From the NCBI RefSeq assembly GCF_963576545.1, contig NC_083646.1, forward strand, positions 17,588,461-17,652,460: a stretch of DNA of 64,000 bases, given 5' to 3'. The DNA is from Limanda limanda (taxonomy: Eukaryota; Chordata; Actinopteri; Pleuronectiformes; Pleuronectidae). A program made the position numbers and the translations under genes. Position 1 is the first letter of the stretch; the number at the start of each line of letters is the position of its first letter. Below the pieces are notes generated by a model. That model worked only from the letters and a program-made list of their open reading frames with translations. It had not been told where the DNA came from and ran no database searches. This document shows, one piece after another, positions 13,380 through 26,452 of the stretch.

Positions 13380-14351
13380 AGGCCAATTTATGCTTGTACG
13401 TGTTTTTTAAAACGGATAGATAAGACCGCCCTATCCGTCGTGGAACGCCCTCTCCGAGCGCCTCGGAGAGCTTTTCGTACACGTCTGATTTTTCTAACTG
13501 TCCGTCTTCATGTCGGAGAGCCCACGGACAGCTCTTGGCTGTGATTGGTCCGTGAACGACATCATTTCCCTACGACGTCATTTCCCTACGACGTCATTTC
13601 CGGACCTCAAACTTCCTGTTTCCTTCCCTGTAGCATCAAACCCAAACACAACTACGATTCTACGATTAATGTGATGTGTGTGTTAAGCCAGCGGAGTTGT
13701 CCGGCTGACGGTGGTTCGTTAGAGCACTGACGGCATGTGTGCACGGTCACATACGGTTATAATGAGCTTTCAAAACGGCGCTAGCAGGCTAGGCTAGCGG
13801 GCTAGCCACCATGCTAACTGCGGTGGTAACAGTGCAAGAACCCGCCGTCACATTAATTCCACTTCTATCATGACACTGTTTCTATAATACTGCCAGGTTA
13901 GAAGCAAACACTGGGTAGTAGTTAGTGCCGGGAGTCCTGCTGACTGTGTGTGGAAGCTGGGAGGGGAGCTAGCTCCGTGTAGCTGCTAGCTCCGTCTAGC
14001 TTCAAGCTACAAGCTGTGGAATCAGCAACACAGTTCGGAAACAAGACCGGGGAACCGCTGCGCTAAGAAACGATAACATCAGCATTTTGACCCGCTGGGT
14101 GTCACTTTATTTAGTTCTGTTAGTTGCCATGGTTCAGTGTGTGGGAGACAGAGATAAACAGACACACGTGGACTTCTTCTTCCCAAAATTGGGGTAGGCT
14201 TCTCTGAGCTCGTCTTCCGTTGCGCCACCTATGGGTTTGGCGGTGAATTTTTTTCGACGTACAGTGGTCGTACAAGTAAAAATCAAAAAGACTATTCGCC
14301 CTCCGTGGAGCCCTCTCCGAGAAACGGATACGTAGAAGCGTATAAGAGCCT
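13380..14351. mobile_element. Non-autonomous Harbinger-like DNA transposon
   Basis: The ends are imperfect inverted repeats: AGGCCAATTTATGCTTGTAC at the left, against AGGCTCTTATACGCTTCTAC when the right end is reverse-complemented. A 3-bp TTA lies on both sides (13377-13379 and 14352-14354), as typical for PIF/Harbinger. No transposase is present. The interior contains a promoter-like block (see 13544-13603) and GCTAGC-rich sequence. The superfamily assignment rests on the TSD and is moderate. Confidence 0.7.
13544..13603 (+). promoter_or_regulatory. Promoter-like cassette inside the Harbinger-like element
   Basis: An inverted CCAAT (ATTGG, 13544-13548) is followed by three tandem 16-bp units: ACGACATCATTTCCCT, ACGACGTCATTTCCCT and ACGACGTCATTTCCGG. 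The units carry CRE-like GACGTCA cores, and the last ends in an ETS-like TTTCCGG. ACTTCCTG follows at 13611. This combination resembles a TATA-less housekeeping promoter. Confidence 0.4.
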
Positions 14352-14754
14352 TTAAGTCTGCACCACTGTATTTCCTGTATTTTCCAAGAGCTCATGCAGC
14401 AGCATCCACAATCTGTGCCTTTACAGTATCACCAGTTTAAACTGATTAATTCCTGGTTTAAACTTCTACAGGAGGTAGAGCTAATTTTCTTTATTTTAAA
14501 CAGGAGTACTTTGTGTCAGGGCACAGGGACTATAAGCTACAAAGTAGTTTCTGATAGTAAAAGTTACACATTTGTACCTATCACTGGATTTCTTTTCACC
14601 ACCAGTCAGCAGTATCATGTTATCATGTGTTGGTAATTTGATGCAAAAAGATTGAAGGGTTCTTTTGTCCAGTTAAAGCTGTTACTGGGGTCTGTGATCT
14701 GAATAACTTCAATTGAAACATTTGTACCAATTGGTGGGTTGTTACATCGGTAGC

Positions 14755-15110
14755 TGGCCAATCCATCCATCCATCAGCTACACAGCCTATTATTTGAGGG
14801 TCACAAGGGGGGGGGGGGGGGGGGAGCTGAAGCCAATCTCCACTGATATTAGGCGAGAGGCGGGGTACACCCTGGACAGGTTGCCAATCCATCACAAGGT
14901 TGTCATATTGAGACAATCAACCATTCATATTGACCCCAAAGGAGTAATTCACAGTCTCCAATTAACCTAACCTGCTTTGCTGGATGGAAGGCAGCTGGAG
15001 GGCACTCAGGCAACATGCACACTCCATACTGTTAGCCCCGGCTGGCCTTCAGCTTCAAAACCAGAACATTCTTGCTGTGGGGCAACAACACTGACCACTG
15101 TGCCCCTATG
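14755..15110 (+). repeat. Dispersed teleost repeat fragment with an 18-G run
   Basis: It contains ATCCATCCATCCATCAGCTA, TTTGAGGGTCACAAG, then 18 consecutive G (14807-14824). GAGGCGGGGTACACCCTGG, CAGGTTGCCAATCCATCAC and CAATTAACCTAACCTGC follow. This word order is that of a very abundant fish interspersed repeat. It is degenerate at the right. Confidence 0.75.
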
Positions 15111-15239
15111 GTTGGCCCAGTTTTACATTTCTGGAAACTGAAAATTTCTATCTTAAAGGCATCAGAATAGTTGTAAGCGTCACACGAGATTGAAGCTGAT
15201 AGTGGTATGGTCAAGGGAAACGGTTATCTGTTACACTTT

Positions 15240-15520
15240 TTGTATTCTCTTTACATGGTAAATATTATTTCTATTATATTCATATTTTTTGTTGGTCCTT
15301 GTTTTTATAGTGCATGTTTACTTATTTATTACTTTTGATGCTGATAATATGTAATAATAAATCTAGTAAATAATTTGCTGCAGTGAATTTCCCTGTTGTG
15401 GGACTAATAAAGGATTATTTTATCTTGTTTTATCTTATCTAATCTAATCTCATCTCATTCTGTCGTGTATTGTCACGTCTCGTCTCATTTTATCTCTTCT
15501 CACTGCGCCTCGTTTTATCT
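15240..15520 (+). repeat. 3' tail of a truncated non-LTR retrotransposon
   Basis: The sequence GTGAATTTCCCTGTTGTGGG, then ACTAATAAAGGATTATTTTATC, followed by degenerate TATCT/TCTAATCTCA repeats, matches the usual end of fish LINE 3' tails. No ORF part of the element remains. Confidence 0.5.
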
Positions 15521-15612
15521 TTTAACTCGCAATGTTGCAGAATGAAACGTGTATCACCTGTTTTGGGTGAGTTTACACATAAGCATAAGGTTAATTATGC
15601 ATTTTGCACTGA

Positions 15613-15692
15613 TGTAGGGGCAGTATCAAAGGTGATTTGAATCAGACATAGGTCGTTTAACCTCTGATACCACCTTTGATACTGTCCCTACA
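15613..15692 (+). ncRNA. Pre-miRNA-like hairpin candidate
   Basis: The 22-nt arms TGTAGGGGCAGTATCAAAGG (+TG; 15613-15634) and CACCTTTGATACTGTCCCTA (+CA; 15671-15692) pair fully with a single G:U. After a small internal loop, ATCAGA (15641-15646) pairs with TCTGAT (15663-15668). GGT/ACC then closes a 6-nt loop. Total length of 80 nt fits an animal pre-miRNA. The reverse strand folds equally well. The sequence matches no miRNA I recognise. A decayed inverted-repeat element is the main alternative. Confidence 0.35.
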
Positions 15693-17586
15693 GAATGGAT
15701 ATAAACAACAACCTTTGTTAAAGTTAAGGTTGTGGAACATCATTGTTTGAAGAATCCTTCACTCACCTCCAGCTTCCTGCCACATACATTTTCACTGAAC
15801 ACTAACCTAACTTCCTCCTTCGCTCCCGACATGTTTACTACAGCTACCAGAGGTCACCTCACAATAAAACATAAGTATGGGTCGTAATAAGCTGCTTGCA
15901 TAGATGAGCTTTAGGCCTATTTTTTCACCGGACTGTCTACATGTACAGAATGTAAAAAGAAAAAATGCTTTTAGCTCTTGAGGACACTTGTGATTCAAAG
16001 AAGGAACAAATGACAAGGTTGAGGCCAAAACCTTTAAATGATAGTTTTATCTTATTTTCCTGTTCTTTCTATGAGAGTGACCTTAGACTAGATTTTCATG
16101 TTTCAATCATATTGCAAATGAAGCAGACCCTCGAAAGGCATCTTCCTCTTTCGAAAATGTTTTGTGCAACATTTGTGCACACTGCTTTTGTAAAAAGAGA
16201 AATATATGACCTGGACAAATTTACCATTCAGTCATCTGACATATGCTTAATAAAATAATGGTTTTCCTCTAAAACCCAGTTTTCACTTTGACCTAATCTT
16301 ATTGTGCATTTGTTTCCTGCATGTAAGATAGAAACGGTTTTATGCCTAGCTGTCAAAGCCTTGTGTTAAAATGTGATTTCACACATAGAGATCCATACAT
16401 TCGGTCAAGACAGGACATAACATGTGGAGCAAGAGAAAAACACTTTATGGTGTTAACGCTTTTCATCCAGAGAAATTAATTTGATCGCTTGATGTATTTC
16501 ATCACATGCAATCTTTTAAGACTTTGAACTGATATGTACAAAGGGTTCATAAAATAAGAATAATTACATCCACATTTGTGTTTTATATTGACAATTCCCT
16601 TCAGAAGGTACATTTTGTAGTCAAGTGTGTATTATTATTATTATTTACATTAAGAGACATTTGATATTTCTATTTCCAACCTGCTCCTGGCAATACTTGA
16701 ATAAGGACAGTCAGATTTCTTCTCAAGGGCGCTGAAGTATTGGCTTTTTAAGGGAAAGGTGACGTTGTTTCATTTCCCGTTCACATTTTCTAATATCTCA
16801 CCGGAATTTGAAATAACCTTCATCCCTAAATCCATTCAGCGCACGGATGGCCCTGAAGTACCCACCATCATCCTGCAAATGGCACACATGCAACAAATTG
16901 TCACTGCACTCAACACTTTGTGATAAATCTCAGCGAGGTTGCGAGACTGCGGATACTGATGGCCCGCCCACACGCGGCATCAGGATGTCTTCATTTCTCA
17001 GCCACGTATTAGCATCACCCAGATCAGTTGACACACAAGTCAAATTGTTATTGTCGTCGTTGATTGGTGTGGTCGTTCTCTGTCTGTCCTGCGTTGCTCT
17101 TTTCCTCACAGCAAGACAGTAGGATGCAAACATACAACTTGACATAAATAAGGTTGATATTCACTTCTACCGTTAAACAATATCAGTAAGATTTGTTTGT
17201 GCCAAGCTTTATTGCAGCATTACCTGTCTTCTGAGTACATTAAACATTGATGTATACATTAAAATGCTCATGTTATTGCTTTGATAATGACAAATTCATA
17301 GATCCACTTGAAATGTACCTTGATAAACCAGTATATATATATACACAGTAATTGCTGTAACAGTGGTTCCTATTTTCCTGTATGTATCCCTAGTGATTGC
17401 ATTTTGGAAAGACTGCCTCTCGCTAATCCACTCTGTCCCGGCCAAAACAAGACAGACAGACAGACACACAGACAAACACACACACACACACACACACATA
17501 CACAAACACACACACACTCAGACAGCTATGTCCACAGACATGCATAATGCACAAGTGCACACAAATATGCAGGCACACATGGACAA

Positions 17587-17625
<39 letters not shown>

Positions 17626-17626
17626 A

Positions 17627-17679
<53 letters not shown>

Positions 17680-18418
17680 GAGAAGAGGGCTTATTTAAGG
17701 TTATTATGGGATATTAGTTTGGCTCGGGAAATGACAGGGCTTTGAGCAGATGCTGCTGTTGCATAGCAACCAAGGTAATTTTCAGCTAGCTAGCACTGCT
17801 TCATTTTAGGTGATAGATTTTTTTTCTTTTTTTCAATAAAATAGAAGTGTAGATATTTTTGTCTGCCAGCCGTGGAGAGAAAAGATGGGGAAGTGAAAAG
17901 AAAGAAGATATGTAGTGTATTTGCTTTAACTGAACTATTAACTTGCATATTACCGAAATTACTTTATTAAAATATAATACAATTAAATTAATGTAAATAT
18001 TCAGCTATACACTCGTGTTGTTGCTGTTGATTGATTGTATCAGTGAATAACACAATCACTGCACATTGAATAAAAAAAACTTATTTAAACATTTATCCTT
18101 TATTTATCATTTTAATTACTTTTAATTACTAGATTTTAATATTTTAAATAATTTAATTTAATTTACCATAAAACTATATTCAACTATATTTACTCTACAA
18201 CTATAAAGACTCCTGAATATTGGTGAAACATCTTACAGGAATTAGACACAACTATAAATAATGACACCTTGAGAGTGGCTAAGCATTATTCAAAACAAGA
18301 GGGGGACTTAGCATTAGCAGACTTAGCATCCCAAATGTGTTATACGATATCTACCAGCTATGGATGGAGAGTACCAAAAGAAACACATTAGGAATGAGTA
18401 AAAGAAGTGAGAGGGAAA
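15693..18418. other. Intergenic, nothing recognised apart from microsatellites
   Basis: Unique sequence. 17930-18200 is strongly AT-rich. The 91-97 codon frames at 15965 and 16847 have no domain. Confidence 0.5.
17451..17678. repeat. Compound ACAG/AC microsatellite
   Basis: ACAG units, then AC blocks broken by a unique 75-bp stretch, ending with (AC)n to 17678. Confidence 0.9.
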
Positions 18419-18428
18419 GGGAAAGAAA

Positions 18429-18502
<74 letters not shown>
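18419..18502. repeat. GA microsatellite
   Basis: AG-rich lead-in followed by (GA)n with single-base interruptions. Confidence 0.9.
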
Positions 18503-18579
18503 CTGTACAACATGGTGCTGTAGTGGCAGATAAGTGTTTTACTGGTGGGGCAGATTAAAAGACGACAATTTCCCGATGA

Positions 18580-19095
18580 ATATATTAACATTTTATGAGG
18601 CGAATCGGGGACTGGCAATCTCTCCCCTTGCATAAATAATGAGCTGGTTTAATATGACTGCCTGGTTGGGAGTCTCCCCTGACATGTGTGAAATTGAATG
18701 GGACGTTATGTGTACATGTATGCATGTGTCTTTGCAGGATGTGTGTAAATTGGAGTAACAATGTGTGTGTTCAGCGGATGGGGTATGAGGGGTGTGGGTT
18801 GGGGTGTTGGCTGGTGGTGCATGTGTGTGCATGTGTACGTGTGTTTGTTATCTGCTATTTGGTGTTTTGTGTGTGTCTGTGTGTGTGTGTGTGTGTGTGT
18901 GAGCGTAGGCAGGATGGTAATGACTGAGTCACTGGCAATACACTAGGACATTACACAGATGTACACACTCTTGTACACAGGGGCACACAGGCACCTTGCT
19001 GATATGCGCAATTAAAAGCTTTTCAGCTGCAAATTAGACAGTAGAAAGCTTTCCAGATTGTATTTGCATGAATGTTTAAAGGAGTGGAGCACAGC
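18580..19095. promoter_or_regulatory. Candidate conserved non-coding blocks either side of a GT-rich stretch
   Basis: 18580-18700 holds GATGAATATATTAACATTTT and GCATAAATAATGAGCTGG. 19000-19090 holds GCGCAATTAAAAGC, CTGCAAATTAGAC and the octamer ATTTGCAT. The middle is low complexity. Confidence 0.2.
18868..18902. repeat. GT microsatellite
   Basis: (TG)n with one CT interruption, preceded by about 150 bp of GT-rich sequence. Confidence 0.85.
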
Positions 19096-21162
19096 TAACA
19101 TTCACACTTTCTCATCTCCAGTGGTGCAATACATAGTTATATCCAATCTTTAGGGAAAATGCATTGAAACCAATGATTTGTGACCTGGTAGGTTATATAT
19201 TCATGGTGTGTACTTAATCATTTCTTCTTCAGGCCAAGTAATATCAATAATATTCAGAAATAACATAACACAAGTGTACAGCAGCCTAAAATGGAAAGTC
19301 ACGGTAGCATCAGACATCACTAATTTAAGAAATATGAATTTGGCCAGATTGATTGAAAATAGTGGCGTGAAAAACACCAGAAGTATCAAACCAAAACTCA
19401 AGTTAGATATTATAAATACAATTAATCAAACACAGTAATTTGTCTTAAGCTACCAGGAGCTGATTCTAGAAAATGTTGTGCTGACCTGTAATGTCTTACA
19501 AAATTATAATTAATAGCATAGAATTTTTGAGAGAAAGTATAAAAGCAAATTTTCACATTGTGATGCCTTTGGGATTGTGTTTCTCTTATAGCTTTTGTTC
19601 TATTTTTCCCTTTCTTTATATTTTTCTTATATTTCCAGCATCACAAATTGTCACCACCCCCCAAAGACCAGACCTGGTACCCTGGCGTGTCGTCTACTAT
19701 GTATAATTGACTGTACCTTGGGAGGACACTGTTGATGTCGGAATGAAAGGATGGGCTCCGTGGATATGGCATCTGAGGCAGAACAACGTGGCTCGAAAAT
19801 AATATTACGCCCTAGTGAGGTTAGCTGCAGGGGTATTACTGCAACGTCCACCATTAGGTTGCTCAAAAAGCTATAGGAATCAACAGACAAGCCCTGTGCC
19901 AGATCATAACAGACACATCACAGACTGCAGAACGCTGGCTCTGGAACAGGAGGAAAGACCCCAACATGGGCCCCAATGTGTCAGAGATTCACACCTATGT
20001 CTGATCAGCCTTTCATTGGCCGGCATAGAACAGAGTGCATTGCGATTAAAAAGCAAAAACACCCATTGACACTAAGTTACACGACTGATGATATGTCCCT
20101 AATATCTTCTGCTGGGGATCCCTGATACCCTATGTTCTAAAAATACATGTATATACAGTATATATAATATGAGAATACATAGTGTATATTGTTGAGAAAA
20201 TAACTAGATCTGAAAATATAAACTGACAATATATGATGAATGGAGATTTCTTAATAACAAATGCAAAATGCACTTATCCTTTATATACATGTTTTTTGTA
20301 TGTGTCTTGCTGTGATAAGAGAGAGTTGACTCTATTTCACTGCTCCGTCCTTGACATTTTGCTGATGAGCAAGTTGTTGCATCTACAATACAAGTTTATT
20401 GTTTCATGACACTAAAGCACCAATGGACGGTCATATGCACTGAGTGAAAAGGCGAAAAGGCGGCAACAAAACAAAGACTGAAAACCGACAACATGTGTGA
20501 GAAGGATGTTTTTAACTAGAGCCATTGAAAGGAAACTGTCAGTTCAAGGAACAGCAACAATACGATGTTCAAGAGGTTACGTACAAAACAAACATAATGT
20601 GATGAAGTGCTGGAAAATGTAATAAAAAATGAAAACCTGTCTAAAAGAGCTGAAAAGGAAGAAAGGGTTCCGTGAGTTTTTTTACGTGGATACAAATGAG
20701 TCGACCACTCAGAGAGACACGAGTGCGTTTGCTTCAGATGAATATGGTGTAGGTCAAAAGGTGAAACCATGCTGAATCAGATACAAACATTTTTCCTTGT
20801 GGGGAAGAAAAGGTAATGTCTTTACACAGGCTCTGAAGAGGAAACCTTATTAATTTGTTCCACTCCTTGTCTATTGACTGACTTCACTTTTCTTGTTAAA
20901 TAAAATTTGAACTTTATAGACGGCAACGTTTCAGTCATTATAAAAGGTGTAAGTGCAGTTCCAGTATTATTAATTTGTTTTATGATGAACATCATTGAAA
21001 TGTCCAAGGTAGCATTCTAAAAGACGTGATAGAAAGGCTTCGAAAAATCTCACTTAACTTCAACTGAAAAGTTTCAGGAAAGTTAAATCCATCATACCCA
21101 CAATACTTTTTGTCCTCCCTCCCTCTTACTCACCCTTATCAACCATCCCGCCACATCAATTT
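19096..21162. other. Intergenic, nothing recognised
   Basis: AT-rich, with a TATATA-rich patch at 20145-20185. An 84-codon frame at 19815 lacks similarity to anything I know. Confidence 0.5.
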
Positions 21163-21168
21163 CTTTAG

Positions 21169-21459
21169 CTGCTTTCAGACATGCACTGAACTCCGGACTA
21201 ACCCCTGAAATGATCCGAGTCAGTTGCTGCGGAGTTTGACCTGCCTGCCACCTAGTAAAAACTCTGAATAATGTCAAAATGAGCCAATGTGAGAATACAA
21301 GAGGAGAAACAGGAGACTTGGTGGGGGATTCACTGCGAGTGAGTGGACGTGTTGATGATGTTTCTAACACACGATGGATGGAAAACTGAAAAAACAGATG
21401 TCCAGCTTCATTGTTCATAAGTAGAAGGAAACTCCAGAGAAAGTCATGTCTGAAAACGG
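21169..21459. mobile_element. MITE, family with CTGCTTTCAGACATG ends (copy 1)
   Basis: The left end is CTGCTTTCAGACATG. The right end, reverse-complemented, is CCGTTTTCAGACATG. CTTTAG occurs on both flanks (21163-21168 and 21460-21465) and could be the target duplication. It shares several interior words with the copy at 32608-33081, including GCACTGAACT and AGTAAAAACTC. Confidence 0.7.
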
Positions 21460-22009
21460 CTTTAGTTGGATTTATTGCAAGAATCAGCTCTGGAGGCATG
21501 GATTGGGAAAAAGGTTCATAGATGATGTAATGAAACGAGTAACCCTCGGAAACACGTCTGCAGCTGAATTTGAGTGGAACCCAGCTGATTATTTAGAACT
21601 GCCGCAGCAAAACCTGGGAAAGGTTCTGGTTTAAGTGTGAAAGTACCAAGTTTAAACTCATTTCGATGCGTGAAAGTACAAACATTGGTGTGAACTGCGT
21701 CGCTTGTGGTTTGCTGGCTCTGTTGAGGAGGGACTTTCCTGGCACAGGTGCAACCCAGAAAGCCATATAACAAGCTGACCAACAATTCTCAGTGAGAGTA
21801 CGAACAAATAGGCAACTGTGTTAAATTATTCAGTTTTTGCCTTTTACAGTATTCTGTGTGGCTTTTCAAATGAATAAAAAAAGATCTTGAATTGTGAAGC
21901 TATTGCCCGGCTCGTCATTTGCTGCCACACTGCATTAGAGGGAAATGAGAAAAGAAAGAGATATAAGAAAAAAGGATTCAACTGCTCAAATCAAAGCGAC
22001 GCTGACTTG

Positions 22010-22270
22010 AAAACTTAAGGAGCTCACAGCTTTGATACGAAATAATGTACAAGCAAAATGGATATATGTATGCTCATAATAAAAACAATGAGGTCTCTTT
22101 CACCTCGAGACAAGTTGATGAAAAATGGCAGAAGTCTTCCGGAGCGTTTGGCAGCGGTCTGCCATTAGACATGCTACGAGCAGCCATCTCTTATTCCCTT
22201 TACGCTCTGTGTTACTTTAGCCCTTAGCTCCCAGACTCTATTAAAGCTCTGCAATTTGACGCTGGGCTTC
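22010..22270. promoter_or_regulatory. Candidate conserved non-coding block
   Basis: Unique sequence with AATAATGTACAAGC, GCTCATAATAAAAACAATG (a SOX-like ACAAT) and CCATTAGACATGC. A 60-codon open frame here has no protein character. Confidence 0.2.
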
Positions 22271-23519
22271 TCCAGAGGATGAAAGATTAGTGGGATGGGG
22301 TCAAGCAAAGTTCACATATAAAGGCCAGTTTGGTGGGGGGGTAGAGGGGGAGGCGGGGGGAGACAGGGGTGAGACGGAGGGAGACATAGAGAGAGCAAAA
22401 GAGGGAGAAAAGTCGGAAACAAGCGAGCGAGATCTTTCACCTTGCTTCAACATGATGAAATATCCCAAGACATCAGTAACTGATCCAGCATAAAGGTTAG
22501 GCTATTATTAGGTTGAGTGTGTGAGTGTGTGTGTCTGTGTATGTGTGTGAACTCACTTCGGCTTGCCTATGTGAATGGGTAAAGTTTTTACCTTGACAGG
22601 GAGAGGAAGCTATAACAATACAGAGGGGAGCAGTGTGACTGTGACCTGCTGTGATGAAGTATGACGTCCTCCAGAGAAGTGCGGAGACACTGGGAAGCAG
22701 CTCAAAGTAGAACGGGACCTTGGCAGGTCATTAACAACATGTAACCGTGCGATCATGCTGTGAGCAACTTTGTTGAAGGGTCACCGGATCCGTGTGAAGA
22801 GCCAGCGAGTACGTAGAGTATTTGGAGGTTTGATGAATAATACTGCACTTTACCGCTGCCGTATATTATAATGTAGATAACAAGTGATTATCAAATACCA
22901 CCAATAAACCAAATCTTGCAGATGGATGTACCAGTTTCTGAGGTGAAGACCTGTGGTTGCTCAAATAAATCTCTTTCACACCAAAAGAAGCAACTTTACG
23001 CAGGATTTTTATAAGCTAGGACCCCAGAATAAAATAAATAAATCAGTAACTATTTCCCCTTTTGCTTTGATCACTGAAACGGAGAATTGAAACAAAAGCG
23101 AAAGTTCAAAATATCTTCTTGACCGTGCCTCCGAGGTCACATGCACAGTTCTCGATATCTCAAGGCTCCCAACAGCTCATTATCCCATTTCGTCCAATCA
23201 CAACCTGACATTCTGGCTTTATGACAATCACCTGTAAAAATCTAACGGAAGTTATTCTTATTTGTTTATCCTGCAAGCCCGATTTGAGTTTGGAAGACTC
23301 TTGGAAACAATGACATAGGCACCAACGTTTGATCCTTTATTGATCGGATCTTAACAGTCACAGCACGTCCTTAGTTGATTTGTCATGCATGAGGACCAAC
23401 TAAATCTCGTCAAAATGTTCTCCTCGTTCATAGTTCTTTCTGCAACCAAGCAACCGACTGCGGAGTGGGTAATCTGTTTGGACAAAGCTTTAGTCTAGTG
23501 CTCATTAGATTAGACATTA
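22271..23519. other. Intergenic, G-rich patch then unique sequence
   Basis: 22330-22420 is GGGGA-rich. The rest is unique and non-coding in appearance. Confidence 0.5.
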
Positions 23520-23890
23520 GAATGGATCTCAGTAGAACGCATACCTCCGCCAAGGCCCATCAGCCCCCTTTAAAACCATTTTCAAATCCACTTGGTCCAG
23601 ATTTATATTTGGATCTGAACCCTTGCTCACACTCATAAATAGCGGTCCCTTGAATATGCCCGATTTTCTCCTTCAACATCCATGAATTACTGTTTGAGAA
23701 ATCAATAAAAATGTTGATAATGCAACGTTAAAGAAAAGAGAAAAACTGGATCCACTTCCTGACCCAGATCCGCACCAAAGTTAATGGGTCCTTCCTTGTG
23801 TCATGCCCTACCCCTCCACAAAACTTCATGGAAAACCAGTTGAGTATTTTTTGTGTAATCCTGCTGACTAGCAAACAAGCAAATACACGC
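23520..23890 (+). repeat. Dispersed teleost repeat fragment
   Basis: It contains CGCATACCTCCGCCAAGGCC, GGTCCTTCCTTGTGTCATGC, CAAAACTTCATGGAAA and TTTTTGTGTAATCCTGCTGA, ending in a CTAGCAAACAAGCAAA tail. I recognise this order from a common fish interspersed repeat. There is no intact ORF. Confidence 0.65.
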
Positions 23891-25978
23891 AGAAGAAAAC
23901 ATGAGATAAGGTATCACTTTGGGTGCTATTTGACATTCATAAATACATCAGCAATACTTAATACTAATTTCTGTTTTTTTAAAATCACGTTATTGTATTA
24001 CAATATAAACAGTAGAGTTTTGAACATTCAACAACAGAATATATATGTACTAAGGCCTGGCTTGAATTGTAAGCAGTCAGTTAACAGTCAGCTGGAGGTA
24101 AGACAGAGCTTATACACCACAACAGATAAAGATTACTGAGATATGCGAAGCACAAAATGCACAAGACAAGATGTGCCTTGTCAAGTATGCTAATAAAGTA
24201 CAACAGAGGGAGCCGGGTGACAGAGGGAGAAATCAATCGACACAGTAGGTACAGTGGTGTGTTGCCGGCAATTGCAAAGCAGCAGTGACAGGATGAGTTG
24301 TAAAGAACATCTCATTGTCTTCATTGAACACATGTACCTGTTGCATTGAAACAATTATCCACGTCCTCTGCTTTATTATTTGTGAAAGCAATTGCAGCCT
24401 CTGTAATTGGCATCTGTGTAAATCACGCTACAGTATCTTGATTGTTTTTCCTAGCAAGTGATACTGTATGTTGATACAGCTTTCAATATTATGAGACATT
24501 TGAAGTTCAGATGTGTGTGTGTGTGTGTGTGAGTGGGGGGGCATTTGAAGTTTATTTTCACAGACCGTGTCAGTGGAAGATGCTGTCAGACATTGCAATC
24601 TAGTGCACAAGTACACAAATATCCTCAGAATGCGGACATGTCCAAATGTTTCTTAACATTACTGTCAATGCAAAAGTCAATATTTCCTCATACTTTATTC
24701 AAGGAATTGTATAACATAACAAAAAAGTAAATATTTCTAACCATGACAATGTCCTGCTACATTCTTCATATGTGAAAGGTATTAGAATAATCAATAATCT
24801 GGACATTTTCCCGGAATCATGTCTGAAAACAATATTACCTTGGCTAATGGGTCCTAACTTATGTGCACCAATACAATTGCTGTCTGAAATACTTATTTAA
24901 GAAGCTTTTTTCACTGCTGCCTTTTCACTTTTGACATGATAACAATCAGTAAACATGTGTTTGTAAATACATTCATTAAGGCTCTGTCGGTAAATAGAGT
25001 AGAAACCTTGATGTTGTCATTCACCTGTGTTTACCTGCTGTTTCAGGTCACAATGGCTGTGTAGCTAAAAAAAAGGGTCTATGCTGTGTCTCAATTCAGG
25101 GGCCGCCTCCTTCGGGGGACCCAGTTTAAAAATTGGACTGGCAGGAACACTCATCAACTGACTTGGACTTTTGCATTTTTACAAACAGCCCTTTTAGAGT
25201 ATTTCAGGAAAATGCCCAGAATTCAAAAAGGACCTGACATCACTCGTGTGATATGCCGAAACCTGTCTAAGGTTTATTCTCCCTCTTGCCAAATGTCAGA
25301 TGAAATTGGTTCAAGCCCCCCTGTGATGCTCCAATGACAAGTGATATAGAATATGGATGGATTTTTTATAAAATTAAAACATAGTCCTAGACCCACAGAC
25401 ACACACACAGAAACACACACACACGCTCACACACACACCGTATTTTGTCAGAATACTCTTTTATTCTGCATGTGCTGTCCTCTCCTGTGTTAAATTCTTT
25501 ATCCATCTTGCTGCTCGTCTCCTTTATCATGTCTTTGCTTTTGTTCTACACTCTTCTCTTTCTTGTCTTCTTTTTTCATATCTTTATCTTCCCCAACTGT
25601 CATCTCTCTTGTGTTCTTACTTACATTAGTTGCTGGGCTACCAGGCAGAGATAGACAGGTTTTTAATTCTATGTACTTTTGTCTTATGTCTAATTTGCAT
25701 TTACAAAAGGCATATAACCATATTTATTATTACATATAACCAAATTAACAAGATTAGTTCTTATCAGCTTCTAACTGGAGGCAATCTAAACTTAGCTGAG
25801 GGAAAAAACTAAATGATTTAGCATTTGATTAGTTGTATTAGGCACATTTTTAAAGGGAGTCAAGAGGAACAACTGAAATTCTTTATATTCAGGTAAAAAC
25901 CTCAACATTTAGCTTATCAAATCTAAAACTTTGCATGATCACAGGAACAGCTCAGGTGCTTTCTACATCTGCTCTTTG
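23891..25978. other. Intergenic, nothing recognised
   Basis: AT-rich unique sequence with a short GT tract (24514-24531) and a short CA patch (25398-25440). A block at 24330-24430 with ACAATTATCC and CTGTAATTGGC may be a conserved element. Confidence 0.45.
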
Positions 25979-26399
25979 ACGCCGGCCACACACCGGACGC
26001 GTTGGCGTCGCGTAGGCGTCGCGTAAGCGCACCGCCAAGCCTTAAATAACAGCTGACTCCCATCCACTCTCATGTTAATCCCTTGTGCCGGCCACACCGG
26101 ACGCTGAAGTGCAGCGCTGCACCAAAAGTACCTCGCGTCGTGCAGCGATCGTTTCGGCGTCGAGTCTATTTTTTGCGCTTGACGCGAGCGTAACGCTCCG
26201 GGAAACACAGTGAAAAATGATTTTAAACGATATTGGGGACATATTTTATATGATATAAATGATAAAATATGCATCACATAGTTTGTATTCCCCTTCTGTT
26301 GTCCTGGAGTTTTAATTTGACCAATTTTACCAATCACATTATTAAATGTCCCCCTCTGCCCCTCCATACAGACACACAAGCAGTCATAAAGATAGAAAG

Positions 26400-26452
<53 letters not shown>

